From Halichoerus grypus (taxonomy: Eukaryota; Chordata; Mammalia; Carnivora; Phocidae), in assembly GCF_964656455.1 (NCBI RefSeq), contig NC_135721.1, positions 88,640,754 through 88,704,753 on the forward strand: a DNA stretch of 64,000 bases, written 5' to 3'. The translations under genes and the position numbers were made by a program. Under the pieces are notes generated by a model, which saw only the letters and a program-made list of their open reading frames with translations, ran no database searches and was not told the DNA's origin. Within the stretch, counting starts at the first letter, position 1. Each line of letters starts with the position of its first letter. Shown here in pieces: positions 44,601 to 57,289 of the stretch.

Positions 44601-44934
44601 AATGGTGGCCATGGAAGGTCCCAGAACCCAGGGAAAGAGAGTTTCAAGCTCAACAGTGCACAGGACTTCTGAGAGTACAAGAGAGACGAGGATTGAAAAC
44701 CACTCCATGGACTGGACAACAAAAAGCTCATCAGTGACTTTATTGAGTGCTGTTTCTGTGCAGTAGAAGGAGCAGCATCCAGACAAGAGAAGACTGAGAA
44801 TATGAAGTCAGGGAGTCGAGAGACCTTTTGTGAGGAGAGGCCACGGTTTCCATCCAGGGCCTCTCCATTTGCAAACAACCCTGTTGATAAGAACAAGTAC
44901 CAAATGATGGAACACATTTTATGGAATTTATGGG

Positions 44935-45140
44935 ACGCTTATTACGGATGAGGTACTGTTCTCAGTTTCTTGCATGTATTAGCTCCTTTAGCCATCACAG
45001 ATGCCCCATGAGGCAGGGACTGTTAACATCCCCATTTTACAGACACAGAAATCTAAACACAGCTTGCCCAAGGTCACGCAACTAGAAAGTGGTAGAGCTG
45101 GGATTTTAACGAGCACCGTCTGGCACCAGCACCCTCTCTA
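44935..45140 (-). repeat. MIR SINE, antisense
   Basis: A well-preserved reversed MIR: 'aggtactgttctcagtttct', 'gccccatgaggcagggactg', 'catccccattttacagacac', 'cttgcccaaggtcacgcaac' and 'agtggtagagctgggatttt aac' (in parts). Confidence 0.92.
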
Positions 45141-48100
45141 TCTTCTCTACTGAGCTTTCTTATTAAATGAAGAAATTCCCCTGGCTCAATAATGAAACCA
45201 CTCAGGCATTTTGCCGTGAAAGGGAGGTTTCCCATTTCCACATGTTTATGATTCGGAAGTGCCAGATCATGCATTTGTGCACTTGAACTCACAGAGGTTT
45301 TATGGCCAATGTTATCAACCTCATCTTTAAACTTCTTTTTCCTCTCCCCTCTCTTATTTTTGCTGAGGTGACTGTTTTCAAGTCATTTGAATATTACATT
45401 ATATTCTAAAGTGTAATTATTTTTTACTCTTACTCAGAGAATTCTAATCCTGGGACCTAATAAATCTGTGTATTATTGCAAAATTCAGTTAACCGAGGGA
45501 GAAATTATAACCAAGTTCTATGAAGATGGGCAATTAGGAGCCCTCATGGCTGACATATGTTTGTAACAGACAGTTTTGTAAGTTATACTATATTTCATTC
45601 TTAAAGGTTCCAGTGCTGTAATACTTAGGTGCTTTTCGTAGCATTATCCATTAACGTAGAATGGCATTAACATTTGTTCAGCAAATAAAATCCGTTTACA
45701 ACTTAATGGGGTTGTGTAGGGCTAGAATCTAGGATGCACAAATTTTATGCAAGACAGCTTTAGATGGCAGGTGTTGAGGGGCACTGCTCATAGCGTAGTG
45801 AGCCTTCCTAATAAGAGACCAGTGTTGGAGATTCTGGTTTGGACTTAAAGGATGAAGTTAGAGACAATTTCAGGGTAACATCTGAGCAGATTATTTTCTT
45901 GGTTTTTACCTTTAGTCACTAATTTAATTCCAATTTCCTATGTGATATTTATAGTGAATATTTACATAGAGTTGGATTTCTGTTGATAGGAAGGGGGTAA
46001 CTGGTACTTGTTTAAATTCTGGGGGCCCAAATCAGTTTCCTGACACTACAATTGAACAGACTTCCAGCAAATAAAGGAACTCCGTTTCTAGATACTCCTA
46101 GATAAGGAGCCTGCTGGACAAGATTTTCGGTTTGGATTCTGGGCGGTCTGTGAGTAAGGAGAGCATTTAAAGCACCATCATGTGAAGTGCACATTATTAT
46201 GGTCCCCTCACATGTTCTGACCCTCATGGTGGGCCAAGACAAACCTTGTGCTTAAATGTCTACATGCTCCTTAACCCAAATGAAAATATGTTGGCCAGCC
46301 TATAGAGAACAAAGAGACAACTTGTTTTAAGTGACCTGTTCGGGTCATTTACAGAGATGGACCTCAGTCAAATCTCCCCTGCTTCAGACCAGACAGGCTT
46401 TTTTGAGCTCATGCTCTTTCCTTTATCAATTATTTCATTTGTTTCAAACAGTAAAGATTTTATTAGTGACAAAATGAAGCCCACAAATGGCAAAATCAAT
46501 CCAGGTTGAGCTGCAGAGGAGCTCCATTAATACATCCCATTACTTGCTGCAGTGAAATAAAATCAGAGCAAGGGTAAACCTAATGTAGGCCTAGAGAAAT
46601 TCACCAGACAAAACCTACGAGTCTTGCCCAAGATGAACTATTGGCTGGTAGTGTTTTGTTTTCATTTCTCTTTCTGCATTTGGTCATCTGAATGGATAGA
46701 AACAGAAATACCACAATGTATATCTTATTTTACAACCATAGATGCATTTTTAAGAGATGTTATTATGCTAGTCCTTTTGGCTGAAACCAAAAGCCCTACT
46801 TAAATGTCTCCATCTCTGCTTGCCAAGGGCATCTTCATGCCTGTGAGGGGTATCCAATGGCCTGCTCCTACATTCCAGGGCCATTTGGCTACACTCTGTA
46901 GACTTTGTGATCCCTCCAGAACTGTTCGATTTCTAACAGCAGTGGGGCAAGAGACCACTCTAATTCAGAATCTGTTCTGAGCCCAGAGACTTTGAGGGTG
47001 ATAGCCAAAGGAACCCCAGAGGTCTGGAAGCTCCGGCACGAATGGCTTTGCCTTTCTTTGTTTGCCTGTCTCATTCTGATGCATACCATTAGAAATTACA
47101 AAGGCATTTACAGAACCATGGGGATAGAAGACCAAAGGAATGTTAGCAGCCCATGTAGCTAAAGGTCCATGGGAATGTACTTTCTGCCCTAACAGTCAAG
47201 GGTGAATTCTGATACCTCAGTTGATATCTTTTCATGGGTGTTGGTCACTATTTTACTCTGAAGGTGCTGACTGAAAGAAAAGAGGAGATACACAAATGGC
47301 CTGTTCACAAAACCTAAATGCCACTGGATGTCATGGAAGCTCCTGGCGCTATGTGCCTCCTACCGTAGCCAGGCTAGTAAAGACTTGGAGATACACACGG
47401 GAGGTGTGTCAGCCAGCCAGGATGCATGAAGGGCTGAGCTTTAGGCAAGGTCAAAGACCCAGTTTCACAGTTTCTCATGAGGATACTTGGTGAAGCTTAG
47501 CATTACATTAAAGGACCGAGGGATTAAAAATACGTCATTTTGTAAGTTTTCTGTTGCTCTTGCCTTACAAGGGGCATCAACAGAACAAAGAAATAAGAGA
47601 TTGAATGTAACTCAGAAAGTAGTAGATTTATGCCATGGTTTAAAACACCTGCCAGACACGCAGAAGGGACAGATGCTTATAGAATGAGTAAGAGAGAGAA
47701 TGTGGGGAAGAAAGCAAATAGAGATGCATTCCTTTCGATGCCAGTGCTCCTGTGAAAGGTGCCTTGCAGAGTCCTCCCCTAGCAACACAAGAGTGGAGGA
47801 GGGTGGGACAGAAGCAGAGACAGTTGCTGCCTGACGGTGCATATGTGGTCCATTGGACTATACTTGTCACCCATGCATGCCTCTCAGGTTTTCACAGCAC
47901 CCTCACAGATTTCTGCTTCTTTGTATTTCAGTGAGGCCTCATTTTCAGAAAAATAAGTGCTTAAGCTTGGATCACCTAGAACAAAGCATGCAGATTCTTA
48001 TCTTTATCTATGAATGAAGTTTACGATTGCAGTGTGGTTTTTATTTTACTTCTAGAAAATACCAATACACATGAGAGTATAATATCTGATAATACTTTCA

Positions 48101-48500
48101 AATGTATAAATTCCCAAAGAAATACTTATTTTTAATCTTGGGTTCTCTTAAGTGCAGCTCTTCAATGCTAATATTGCTGGCCACTCGACTTGCTTCAAGT
48201 CCTTTGCTAAATTTACCGAACAGAACGAATGCAATTTTATTTTCTCTTTCCTATTCCTATACTTAAGTATAATATAAGCATATGTGCTCACTGGACTTTG
48301 AAAACCGTGCCAAAGATAAAAACTGGTAATTATTTATGGAATGGTTATGTTAAGTCACTTAATAAAGAATATTTTGGAGTGCTAATTAAGAAGCACAACA
48401 ACATTAGAGTATTTGCTGAAGTGATATTAGTACTTAACATGTGCAGACAAATACGATCCTCCTTGTTTGCCGAAGTATTTTTAGACTGTGTTTGTATACA
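45141..48500. other. Unannotated DNA
   Basis: No gene or clear repeat was recognised over about 3.3 kb. The short frames (60-76 codons) on both strands are chance-like. The 142-codon frame starting at 48229 is extended only because it reads through the Can-SINE at 48515. Confidence 0.45.
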
Positions 48501-48514
48501 GGTGTGTAACCTTT

Positions 48515-48702
48515 TTTTTTTTTTTTTTTTTAAAAAACATTTTATTTATTTATTCATGAGAGACAGAGAGAGAGAGGCAGAGGCAGAGGGAGAAGCAGAC
48601 TCCCCGCTGAGCAGGGAGCCCGATGCAGGACTCGATCCCAGGACCCTGGGATCATGACCTGGGCCGAAGGCAGACGCCCAACCAAATGAGCCACCCAGGC
48701 CC
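48515..48702 (-). mobile_element. Can-SINE, antisense, 14-bp perfect TSD
   Basis: A reversed Can-SINE: long T run, 'attttatttatttattcatg', 'gcagactccccgctgagcag', 'ggatcatgacctgggccgaa' and 'tgagccacccaggc'. Target-site duplications 'ggtgtgtaaccttt' lie at 48501-48514 and 48703-48716. Confidence 0.98.
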
Positions 48703-48716
48703 GGTGTGTAACCTTT

Positions 48717-49520
48717 GTATCAGAAAATTTCTAGCAAAAAGGGCCCTGTGACCTTCTTCATCTCTACCCTACCTTTTTTTGCTTCTCTCTTTAACCTAGA
48801 AATTCTCTCAGGCAGCTGGTCCTTGCAAATGGGTCCTTGAGTACAAATCACTGAAGACCTCTTACCACTGTTTCTGCCGCATCAAATTCTCTAAGGGCAC
48901 GGCCATCTTTCCCCCAGAAAGCTTGCCAATTTCAGCCTATGGCTGGAACGGCCATGTGTGAGCGTTACCTTCCTCTGAGGCGGGTCCTCTGTTAATGCCC
49001 TCCACTCCACCCCATTAGCAAGGCACCATTGTGCTTGGTCTCTTGTCTACCTTCAGAGTCTACCCCAGGACTTCCAGGATGGAGCAGTGAAACCTTTTCT
49101 CTAGCAGCCAGCTCTGAGGCCTGGATCATGGACCCTTCTATGCGTCCAGCCAGTTGTGACCTCTTGTTGATGTTGAATCCCAGTTTCAGGGCAGGATCAT
49201 CTTGGTAGCTGGCCTGTGCTGTTTCCCATTATCCCCTTCTAGGGAATCCTTAGACACTCTTCCTAATTGCTGCCCCATGAAATTCTAATACTGCAAATAT
49301 ACTGTACTGTGTATGGTATATGTTTCTGTGATTTATACAGAGAAAGACTTTTTCATCCCCAAGAGCCAGGCTGAACTGGCTTAGCCACTAGCCATCCCCC
49401 TTGCTCCTCACCTCTGACACCTGGACCTCCTTCCTGCCTCAGCAGGAGCTTCACTGTCCCAGATGCTGAGGAGATAGATGCTATTAGCATGCGCACCTTG
49501 GCCTGCTGGCTTCCTTGGCC
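48717..49520. other. Unannotated DNA
   Basis: No gene or named repeat was recognised. The base composition is moderately GC-rich. Confidence 0.4.
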
Positions 49521-49524
49521 AGTG

Positions 49525-49605
49525 TGCCAGGCTCTGTCCTAGGCACCGGGGGCACAGCAGTGAACCAAACAGGCCTAGATTCTGTCTTGCCAGACCTCTT
49601 GTGTT
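49525..49605 (-). repeat. LINE L2/MIR3-type fragment, antisense
   Basis: The text 'gtgccaggctctgtcctagg', 'caccgggggcacagcagtga' and 'accaaacaggcctagattct gtc' (in parts) resembles the reversed 3' end of L2. Confidence 0.55.
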
Positions 49606-49799
49606 CCGACCGCTGACAGACCTGGAAACTTACCTGAATCTCATGCACCCCTCCTTCCCTCTTTCCTGACTTCCGGCTGATCCCTCTGCCTGTGTGTTGG
49701 AGTCCCATGCACGACTGCAGCTAGCTCAGGAGCTGGTGAGTGCCCTCTCTCTCAGGTCTCCTCCAGCCTAGATCTCTCGTAGTGTCCTCAGGGTAAATG

Positions 49800-51345
49800 T
49801 GTACACATGCTTTCCATCTTCAGAAGAGAGCATCTTCAGTGCTGCACTCCTTGGGGCTCTTTCCCCTTCCTCAGTTGACTCCCCCCGCCAGAGTCCCCGT
49901 GTGCTTTCACCTCCACTTTCCCATCAACCCCCTGCTGTCCGGTTCCTCCTCCCGTGCTCCCCTGAAACCACTTTTACCAGTGTCACTGCTCCACGCTGGC
50001 TTCTTGCTAAGCACAGAGACTGTTCCCAGCATGATCCCCTGGTGGGCATTCCATGTGATGCCCGCACTGTCCACCTCAAAATGCTCAAGCCTTAGCCTCT
50101 CTCACCACACCCTCCTGGATTTATTCCCATTGGGTGGTCATTTCTTCTTGGGCTCCTCCATGCACCTCTCTTCCTGTAACTACCCCTGATGTGCCGGGAT
50201 TCCTCGGACTTCTGTCCCAGCTCTCTTCTTCTAGAGGCTACAGTTTCTCCAGCTTCTGGGGGCATTTGTGCCATGATGGGGCAGGGGGCAAGTATGTTAT
50301 CTCGAGCCCAGCTGTTTCCTTAGTTTCATGCTCATCTATCCAGCTGCCCCGAATGGCTCCACTTTTTAAAAAAGACTTTGAGAGAGAGAGAGAGAGCACT
50401 AGCAGGGGGAAGGGCAGAGGAAGAGGGAGAAGCAGTCTCCCTGCTGAGCAGAACGCCTGACACGGGGCTCCATCCCAAGACCCTGAGATCATGACCTGAG
50501 CCAAAGTCAGACGCATAACCGATTGAGCCACCCAGGGCCCCAATTGCTCCACTTATGTGTGTCATGGACACCTTTACCCTAATGCCATCTCACACCCCTG
50601 CTGGCTCTGCCTCCAGCATGGATTATCCTCATTCACCTAGCTGCTCAAGCCATTGGGCTCTCCTCCTCACACTCGTCACATTCGGTTCCACACCAAGTCT
50701 GTCAGTCTGTCTTCTGAATCTCACTTAAACAGGTCTGCTTCTTTTCATCTCCGTGCTACCCTCCTTGTTCAGTCCACCATCTTTCCCACCTAGATTATTC
50801 CAGAGACCTCCTCCCCGGCCACCTGCCTACTGACTGCCTCTAGCCAGCTCCCCCATTGTAGGTGGTATCAGCTTTCCAAAGCATGTGTGCTTTAAAAACA
50901 TTTCAGTGGCTCCCCTTGGGTTTAGGACAGAGTCAGATTCCTGGATGTGGTCTGGGAGAGCCACACAAGTCCTAGCCCTGCATTGCGTTCCAGCCTTATC
51001 TTTCCCCACTGTCCCCCTCACACTCTATACTCCACTTCTGCCTCTGGGCTTACCTCATGCTCTGTCTACCCCTCACCCCAAATTCTGCTATTTCCAAACC
51101 TTCCTTGAGAGATCACTCCCTGCAGGAAGCCTTCCTGATTCCCAGGTCTGAGTTAGATGCTCCTATTCTGTATTCCCCAGGAAAGGTACCCTTTATTCTT
51201 ATCACTTCACTTATTATATTGAGTCATAATGGTCCTTCGTTGCCCACATTAGGCTGTTACCATCTATCCCCAGGGACTATCAAAATGACTGTCACATAAT
51301 GAATGTTTAATAAATACTGAATAAATGGATGGAGAATAATGAATG
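49800..51345 (+). repeat. LINE L2, sense, long 3' portion
   Basis: A long but diverged L2 in sense orientation, interrupted by the Can-SINE at 50367-50541. The clearest part is 50640-51345: 'caagccattgggctctcctc', 'ccacctagattattccagag', 'acatttcagtggctcccctt', 'gggtttaggacagagtcaga', 'caggaagccttcctgattcc' and 'gaatgtttaataaatactga ataaatgga' (in parts). The part upstream of 50100 is less certain. Overlapping frames of 60-130 codons here are L2 remnants or chance. Confidence 0.75.
50367..50541 (-). mobile_element. Can-SINE, antisense, inserted in L2
   Basis: A reversed Can-SINE: 'aaaaaagactttgagagaga', 'gcagtctccctgctgagcag', 'gagatcatgacctgagccaa' and 'gagccacccagg'. It is flanked by 'aatggctccactt' (50352-50364) and 'aattgctccactt' (50542-50554), a target-site duplication with one mismatch. 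Confidence 0.97.
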
Positions 51346-54300
51346 AATGACTTTGACCTTTTGCTCAATGTCTGTTCTTGCTCTCTACTTTATTGTCCTT
51401 CCAGTACTGCAACAAAAAATGTTGAGGTGCTATCCCCCTAGTACATCAGCTCTCCAAGGACATCCAAGACTGTTGTGTGACCTGGGAGCATTAGGACACA
51501 TCCTACAATTAGCACAAATGCAAGAGAGATAGAAAATTCACCCCCTAACTCCTGAGGGTTGGAAGTGAAAAGGAGTCCAGCGGCTCTTGCTGGCGTTTCA
51601 CACGTCAGGAGAGCTCAGACCTTTCTATCTGCCACTTGTGTTCTGATTATCTTTCAGGAGATGGAGTTTTTCATTTTGATAGATAATGAGTGTAATGTAC
51701 AAGTTGAAGAAATCAAGATAATAAATTTACAGGGATAATTTGGTTAATTACCATTTTGCTGCTCATAGCATCAAGGGCTGGAAGTCAAAGCTCTTTCCGC
51801 TGCTAATATGCTCTGTGGAAAGCAGTTCTTAGAACAATTAAAACACATCCACCCAAAAGCGATCAGCTCAAGACATACATTTAAAAATTGTATTTATTAT
51901 CATTAAAACCACACACAGTGTTTTCTGTTACCTTTTCAAACTCTGAGGGGTGTGAAATTACAAATTTGCTACAAATTTGTGTCCACATAGGAAAGTTGAA
52001 AATAATTTCTTAAATAGAAGATGATAATTTGCAGATTAAAGAGATAAGGGCCTTGAAAAATTAGACCATCTATCTAGATATTAATCTACATTTTCTGTAG
52101 TCCTTATATTCATAATTATTTAAATCAGCATAACCTGAAAAAACTTAGAAACCTCCATTCCCCTTTCCATTTCATTTATATGTTGTCCTATAGTTCTGAG
52201 AAATGTGATTTGTAGTGGTGCAATTCCTTTGTTTTTATGTTGGTTGGATTCAATGCAGTGTAAGTGTTTTTTAAATGTAGGGGTTGGAACTCAGACATTT
52301 TGCATAACTTTTAGAACATGCTCCCATACTTACAGGCATCTTATTTTGTTCTGATTTGGGAAGCTATCCACACAGCCCATAATTTCCGAATAGGTACCCT
52401 AGTGTCAGCATTCTTTAGCCCCCCACACTAACTAGGTTTTGCACATGGCTTGTCGTCCCGTTTGCACATAGCTCCGTTCCTGGCCCCACTTAGACCTCAG
52501 CAGTTCTGGAGAAATGCTATGTTTGGTACCACTGCTCACACCTCCACTCTCCAGAGACCAGCCCCCTACCAAATACTGCTTTCCTAAACAATTTCAGTTT
52601 CTGATGATAAATCAGGAAAGGTGCACCACTGCCTGTCTCTCCAGTTATTAGCTTTGAGAACAATTGTCATATGCTAACAGTAGGGGATTTATTTTCTTTA
52701 ATGTACCTTCCCTCTGTCTCTCCTCCCACTAAAAAGATGTGCCTATTTGTGCAAATGGGTATCTTTCTCTCTGCCCTGAATTTCTTAGGACATCGCAGAA
52801 GTTGTGACCTGTTTATTATTACAGATTCTTCAGTATAATGTTTTTATTTTAGTGCCTTATTTTTGCATTGTAATTCTAAATAATTAGACTGTGGTTCTGT
52901 GGAATTAAAAATATTAAAGATTTTATGTTATTTTTTTAAACAAAGTATCTATGAACATTGATTAGGCCTCTGAAATGTGATTAAAAATCTTAAGATCAGC
53001 ATGCTTATAATTGATGTATTATGCAATAATTTAAAACTCTATCCTCAGCTACTTGTGAATATCTTTTTAATAGTCTCCAATATAGATTAATTCTGTATGT
53101 AAAGTACATATTTCTTTTTAAATTACCCTGGGATTCTATATTAATTCATTTAACATTATTGAAATACTTGTATCTGCATATTTCCTTTATGAATCATTTT
53201 AGTCTTCCCTTCCCTGGCAATAACTTGTGGCCTAACAGTATTTTGGGCCAATTTTTAAAACATGTTTTTGAATTCAGTTTAATGGTGTGTAGCGAGGGGT
53301 GGGGTGGGGAATGAAGAATAGGCTTTTCAAAATAGAACCTTTAAAGTTAGCTAAAAATATTAGTAGTGTCTTCTAAAAAATGACCAATCCCTGAAAACCT
53401 ATTTCAGCTGCTTCTTTCTAACCAAATTACAGATTGAGACCCTGGTGAATCTGAGACTCAACTTGAACTACAAAAGCCATTTGAAAATTCCATTGCAAAT
53501 AACTAGAAAGAGGCAAAGGGGGGGGAGGCTTGAGAAAATCCAGCCACATGCGATGAAAAAGATGATATTGCGCAAACAATGAGGTGCAACAGGTTCTCTC
53601 CAACCAGTGAGAGAAAAATGTCTCCTCTAGTCTGCAAAATAAGCGTTTATCATTCTGACTTCTTAACTTCCTGTTTCCTTGTTTTATTCCACCGACTTCT
53701 CTCACCAACCTCTCCACACACATCCAACCCCAGACTCTGGAAAAAGATGAGAAATGAACACGGAGTTCTTTTGGAGGTTCACTAGTTATTCTTGTGTGAA
53801 ATGAGGAGCCCACTGTGACATGAATAAAGACTCCAAAGCAGATTCCTAACATGTTTAAAACGGTGTGGATGGTGGGGGAGGAGGGGTCATCGTAGCTGGC
53901 ATCATCTAGAAAGATCGTCAGCAACCCTTGAATAGTTGAAATGATTAATCACTTCAGCACAAAAGAACACAAAAGGAGATTGGTTAAGAATAAGCAGGGG
54001 ACAGAGTGCTAGCTCCAGGGGTGACGTGCTTGTCTGCTTAATAATGTATTTTTAAAGTGTGTGCCACATCAAAAGCGAAGCACATGCAAATAGAGGAAGG
54101 AAAGATAAGGCAGTGAGCAAAATATTTGGTGAATTAGAACAAATGTTTAGGAAATCAGATGAGCAGTAATTTTGATTTGAACATTTTAAAAATGCATTCC
54201 CATCCCCTTCCCTCTCCCCGCCCCCAACATCTTAGGAGCATTGGGAAAGCTTGCAGGATGTGTGCTGGACCTTTATCACTGAAAATGAGGACGAGCTAAT

Positions 54301-54405
54301 CAAATCAATATTGCCTCATAGCCTCCCTATCTTTAAGGCGCAGGGATTTGAATTGGCTCCTTAGACTAGAGCAAACTACGCGACTTAAAGCATAGGAAAG
54401 TATCA
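51346..54405. other. Unannotated AT-rich DNA
   Basis: No gene or named repeat was recognised. A 165-codon antisense frame (53427-53924) has no known motif, and no splice or promoter support was seen. The interval 51650-53300 is AT-rich and looks non-repetitive, with homeodomain-type TAATTA sites at about 51745. Confidence 0.4.
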
Positions 54406-54409
54406 TGGC

Positions 54410-54597
54410 ATTGCTTAACATATATTGATGGCTAACTGTGCCCTTCACATCTATTACCTCTTTTAATCCTCACAGTAACCCTATATGATGTCATCCCCAT
54501 TTTACAGGAGAGGCAACGGAGACGTAGAGAGCAATTAAGAGACAGGGTTAGGGTTCAAACTCAGGTCCCCGGAGCCCAAGCTCATAAACACAGTGCA
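54410..54597 (-). repeat. MIR SINE, antisense
   Basis: Reversed MIR text: 'taatcctcacagtaacccta', 'catccccattttacaggaga', 'ggttcaaactcaggtccccg' and 'gagcccaagctcataaacac'. Confidence 0.9.
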
Positions 54598-56667
54598 ATT
54601 TTTTCAAAACTCTGAATATTTTCAGAACGTAAGACTGAGCCAGTTCTTCTTGTGAGGGTACATCAGAACTCTTGCATCGTACCACCTCTTTCTTACAGCC
54701 TCGAGGAAACAAAGGGATGCATGACGGCTGCAGTTGTTGCCCCAGTGGCGAGAAGCTGCAAGGCGTCTGGCAGCAGTTAGATTGAGGATCGGTACATGCC
54801 GAGTGGCATGAGAGAGGTGCAGTGAGCATGGAAATACCACTGATAGTTCCTTACGGAGTGAGCTCGAGTGTGTATTCATGTGGAAGCTAGTCACTGAGTA
54901 GTATGTCTGTTACTGAGAAAATGGGTCTTTCGCATCAGCCTGTGTTATACGCTGCCTTGTATGGAGCTGTACGTTACTGACAGCTCCTGCCGTCTTACCC
55001 CTCGTAAGAGCAAGCAACACTCAGTGCTGTCCTCCTCCCCCAGGAGAGGGGTGGGTAAAGATGGGGAGTCCAGAGATACCAAGAGCTCCAAGGGACAGAA
55101 GCCCGGGTGTGAGTTGTCCTGGAGCTTGAGCTTTTGCATCAGATACTCCTGCGTTCAACAACAGCTCTGCCACCAAATGGCCGGGTAACACTGCGCTAAT
55201 GCAGGTTTCAAGACAGTGTACATTTTGCCCAGGAAAAAAAAAAAAAGCTATTGTTCTCACTCACTATTTGATATGGTTATAACATCTCTTGCTGGGTAAA
55301 TTTGTGAATACACACATCTTAGTGAGTCAGCGTCTAACAAAATATTTTCGTTCATCAAATGCAATTCTGGAGGTAAACCAATTTTGTAAATCTGTGATTG
55401 AAATAAACATTTTATTTTGGAACTGATGACTGTTAGCTGCTGGTTTCCTTGTTGTTAGGATAATCGAGTATTTTCAAATTCATTAGAGACGAGGTTTACT
55501 TAAAGAAATTTCCATCTAGACTATCTAGCTGTAGAATACTTGTGCGATTATCTTTACTGCTAAGAAACAATTGCTTTCTAAAGGATTCCTGGCTATAGGA
55601 AAAGATGGACCTAGGATTAGCAGCAGACTCCCCTAAAGTCTGTTTACAGTGTCTTTAAAACTCAGCATTTATAGGAAAACAAAAGTGTTGGAAATCACTG
55701 AGTTTGATTGACAAACAGTAAAGCTTGGAATAAAGCCAAAAGCCAGTGGGACATTATAAATCACTTTACAAAAATAGAGTTTTTTATACAACCGTTCAGG
55801 TGCATATACTAAGTAAAGTGGCTGCAAAGGGAATAAATGCAGACTGCGCCCCCTGGTGGAACACTAGTTTGATAGGTGGTTGGTAGCTTTTTGTCTCGTT
55901 AAGCACGGTTCAAGTGCTTATTTAAATTTCTTTGCCTTTTTGGTTGATGATAAAACTATGTCAACTTGTGCCTATAAGTTGCTCTTACACGTATATGGTT
56001 TTACTAAGTATGCCTTATTATAAATCAGATTACCCAGGCAAAGTAATGTTTATAGTATGTGTTCTAGTCTACTATGTTCCTGAAGATTCCTTTTGAGAGC
56101 TCACAAAGGATTAAAAATCATGCATAACTTCTAACTTGTAGCAGTATTTTCACACTGAAATACACTTGGTACATTGCTTGGAATAGCTGGCAAATGACAC
56201 AGAACCCTCCTATTTAAATATCAATCCTTTCCACATATACTTACACAACTAAGGAGAGCAATGTAAAACTCAGAAATCTACTTGGACTTGAAAGAACAAT
56301 GAATTAAAATAGTGGAAGTCTTCAAAGGGGTGGGTTCAGAAAATCCTCGGCTTTTATATAGACCCTTAAAAGAAGACATGAGAAGGAAAGTGGGTTGGCA
56401 TTTTTATACCATGTATGAAGGATTATTTCTTTTCAATATTTTTCAGTGATGTACAGACTTAATTTCAATTAGAATGAGATTGCCTACATTTCCGTTTGAT
56501 TTTGTAGCACCCAGCAATCATCTCAATAAATGCTTTTGAATGGTTTATTGAAAATCTAACTTCATGAAAAAATGGACTTATTCAATATTTAAAGGCATCT
56601 TATATACTTTCAAGTATGGGACATATTACTTGTTAAATTGTATTCAGTGCCTTGAGTTCTTACTATT
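54598..56667. other. Unannotated DNA containing a CTCF-type motif
   Basis: No gene or named repeat was recognised. Frames of 64-93 codons on both strands at 54.5-55.3 kb overlap one another and show no domain. The notable site at 55846 is listed separately. Confidence 0.4.
55846..55859 (-). promoter_or_regulatory. Predicted CTCF-binding motif
   Basis: The plus strand reads 'gcgccccctggtgg'. Its reverse complement CCACCAGGGGGCGC is the canonical CTCF core without a mismatch. CTCF is an eleven-zinc-finger protein that anchors chromatin loops and insulators, and motif orientation decides which way a loop extends. The site lies outside any repeat I recognised. Occupancy cannot be judged from sequence. 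Confidence 0.75.
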
Positions 56668-56681
56668 AAGAAAGCCAGAGA

Positions 56682-56917
56682 GGGCGCCTGGGTGGCTCAG
56701 TTGGTTAAGCGACTGCCTTCGGCTCAGGTCATGATCCTGGAGTCCCTGGATCGAGTCCCGCATCGGGCTCCCTGCTCGGCAGGGAGCCTGCTTCTCCCTC
56801 TGACCCTCCCCCCCTCATGTGCTCTCTCTCTCATTCTCTCTGTCTCAAATAAATAAATAAAATCTTTAAAAAAATAAAAATAAATAAATAAAAATAAAAA
56901 AAATAAAAAAAAAAAGA
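56682..56917 (+). mobile_element. Can-SINE, sense, 14-bp perfect TSD
   Basis: A complete Can-SINE from 'gggcgcctgggtggctcagt' through 'ggctcaggtcatgatcctgg', 'gcatcgggctccctgctcgg' and 'cctgcttctccctctgaccc'. It ends in a long degenerate (AAAT)n tail (about 56847-56917). Perfect target-site duplications 'aagaaagccagaga' lie at 56668-56681 and 56918-56931. It appears young. Confidence 0.98.
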
Positions 56918-57289
56918 AAGAAAGCCAGAGAATTTCTAGGGTCCAGAAATGAATAAGAGCTGGAATTTTACATATAGAAAATTCATGGCTTCATGGGAAC
57001 TCAGAAGCATCTAAAATTATAAACTTAGTATTACCTCTGATAAGAATCTACTCTTGAGTGAAGTAGGAGTTTATAATGATACCTATCAGTACTTGACGAT
57101 GAAGAACTGGCCATCCATATTCAGCATAGTAAATAGTAAGTTTTCTAGCCGAGTGTCTTGTCTGCCTGTGGCAGCAGTAACATGTGCTTGACCCAGGTTG
57201 GTTGTGTAGCTCAAAGAAGATTAAGGATTGCACACAACATGGTAAAGTGCTATGAATAGCAGTAATGCTTCAGCTCAGAGCTACAGAAA

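Noticed and set aside
44444..44917. 157-codon antisense open frame
   Set aside because: Partly inside a reversed L2 element and not in the L2 protein frame.
51640..51735. Possible exon after 'attatctttcag' (open frame beginning EMEFFILIDNECN)
   Set aside because: An acceptor-like site and open frame exist, but no good GT donor follows before the stop.
53427..53924. 165-codon antisense open frame
   Set aside because: No known motif, and the sequence contains low-complexity proline codons from a G-run. No supporting context.
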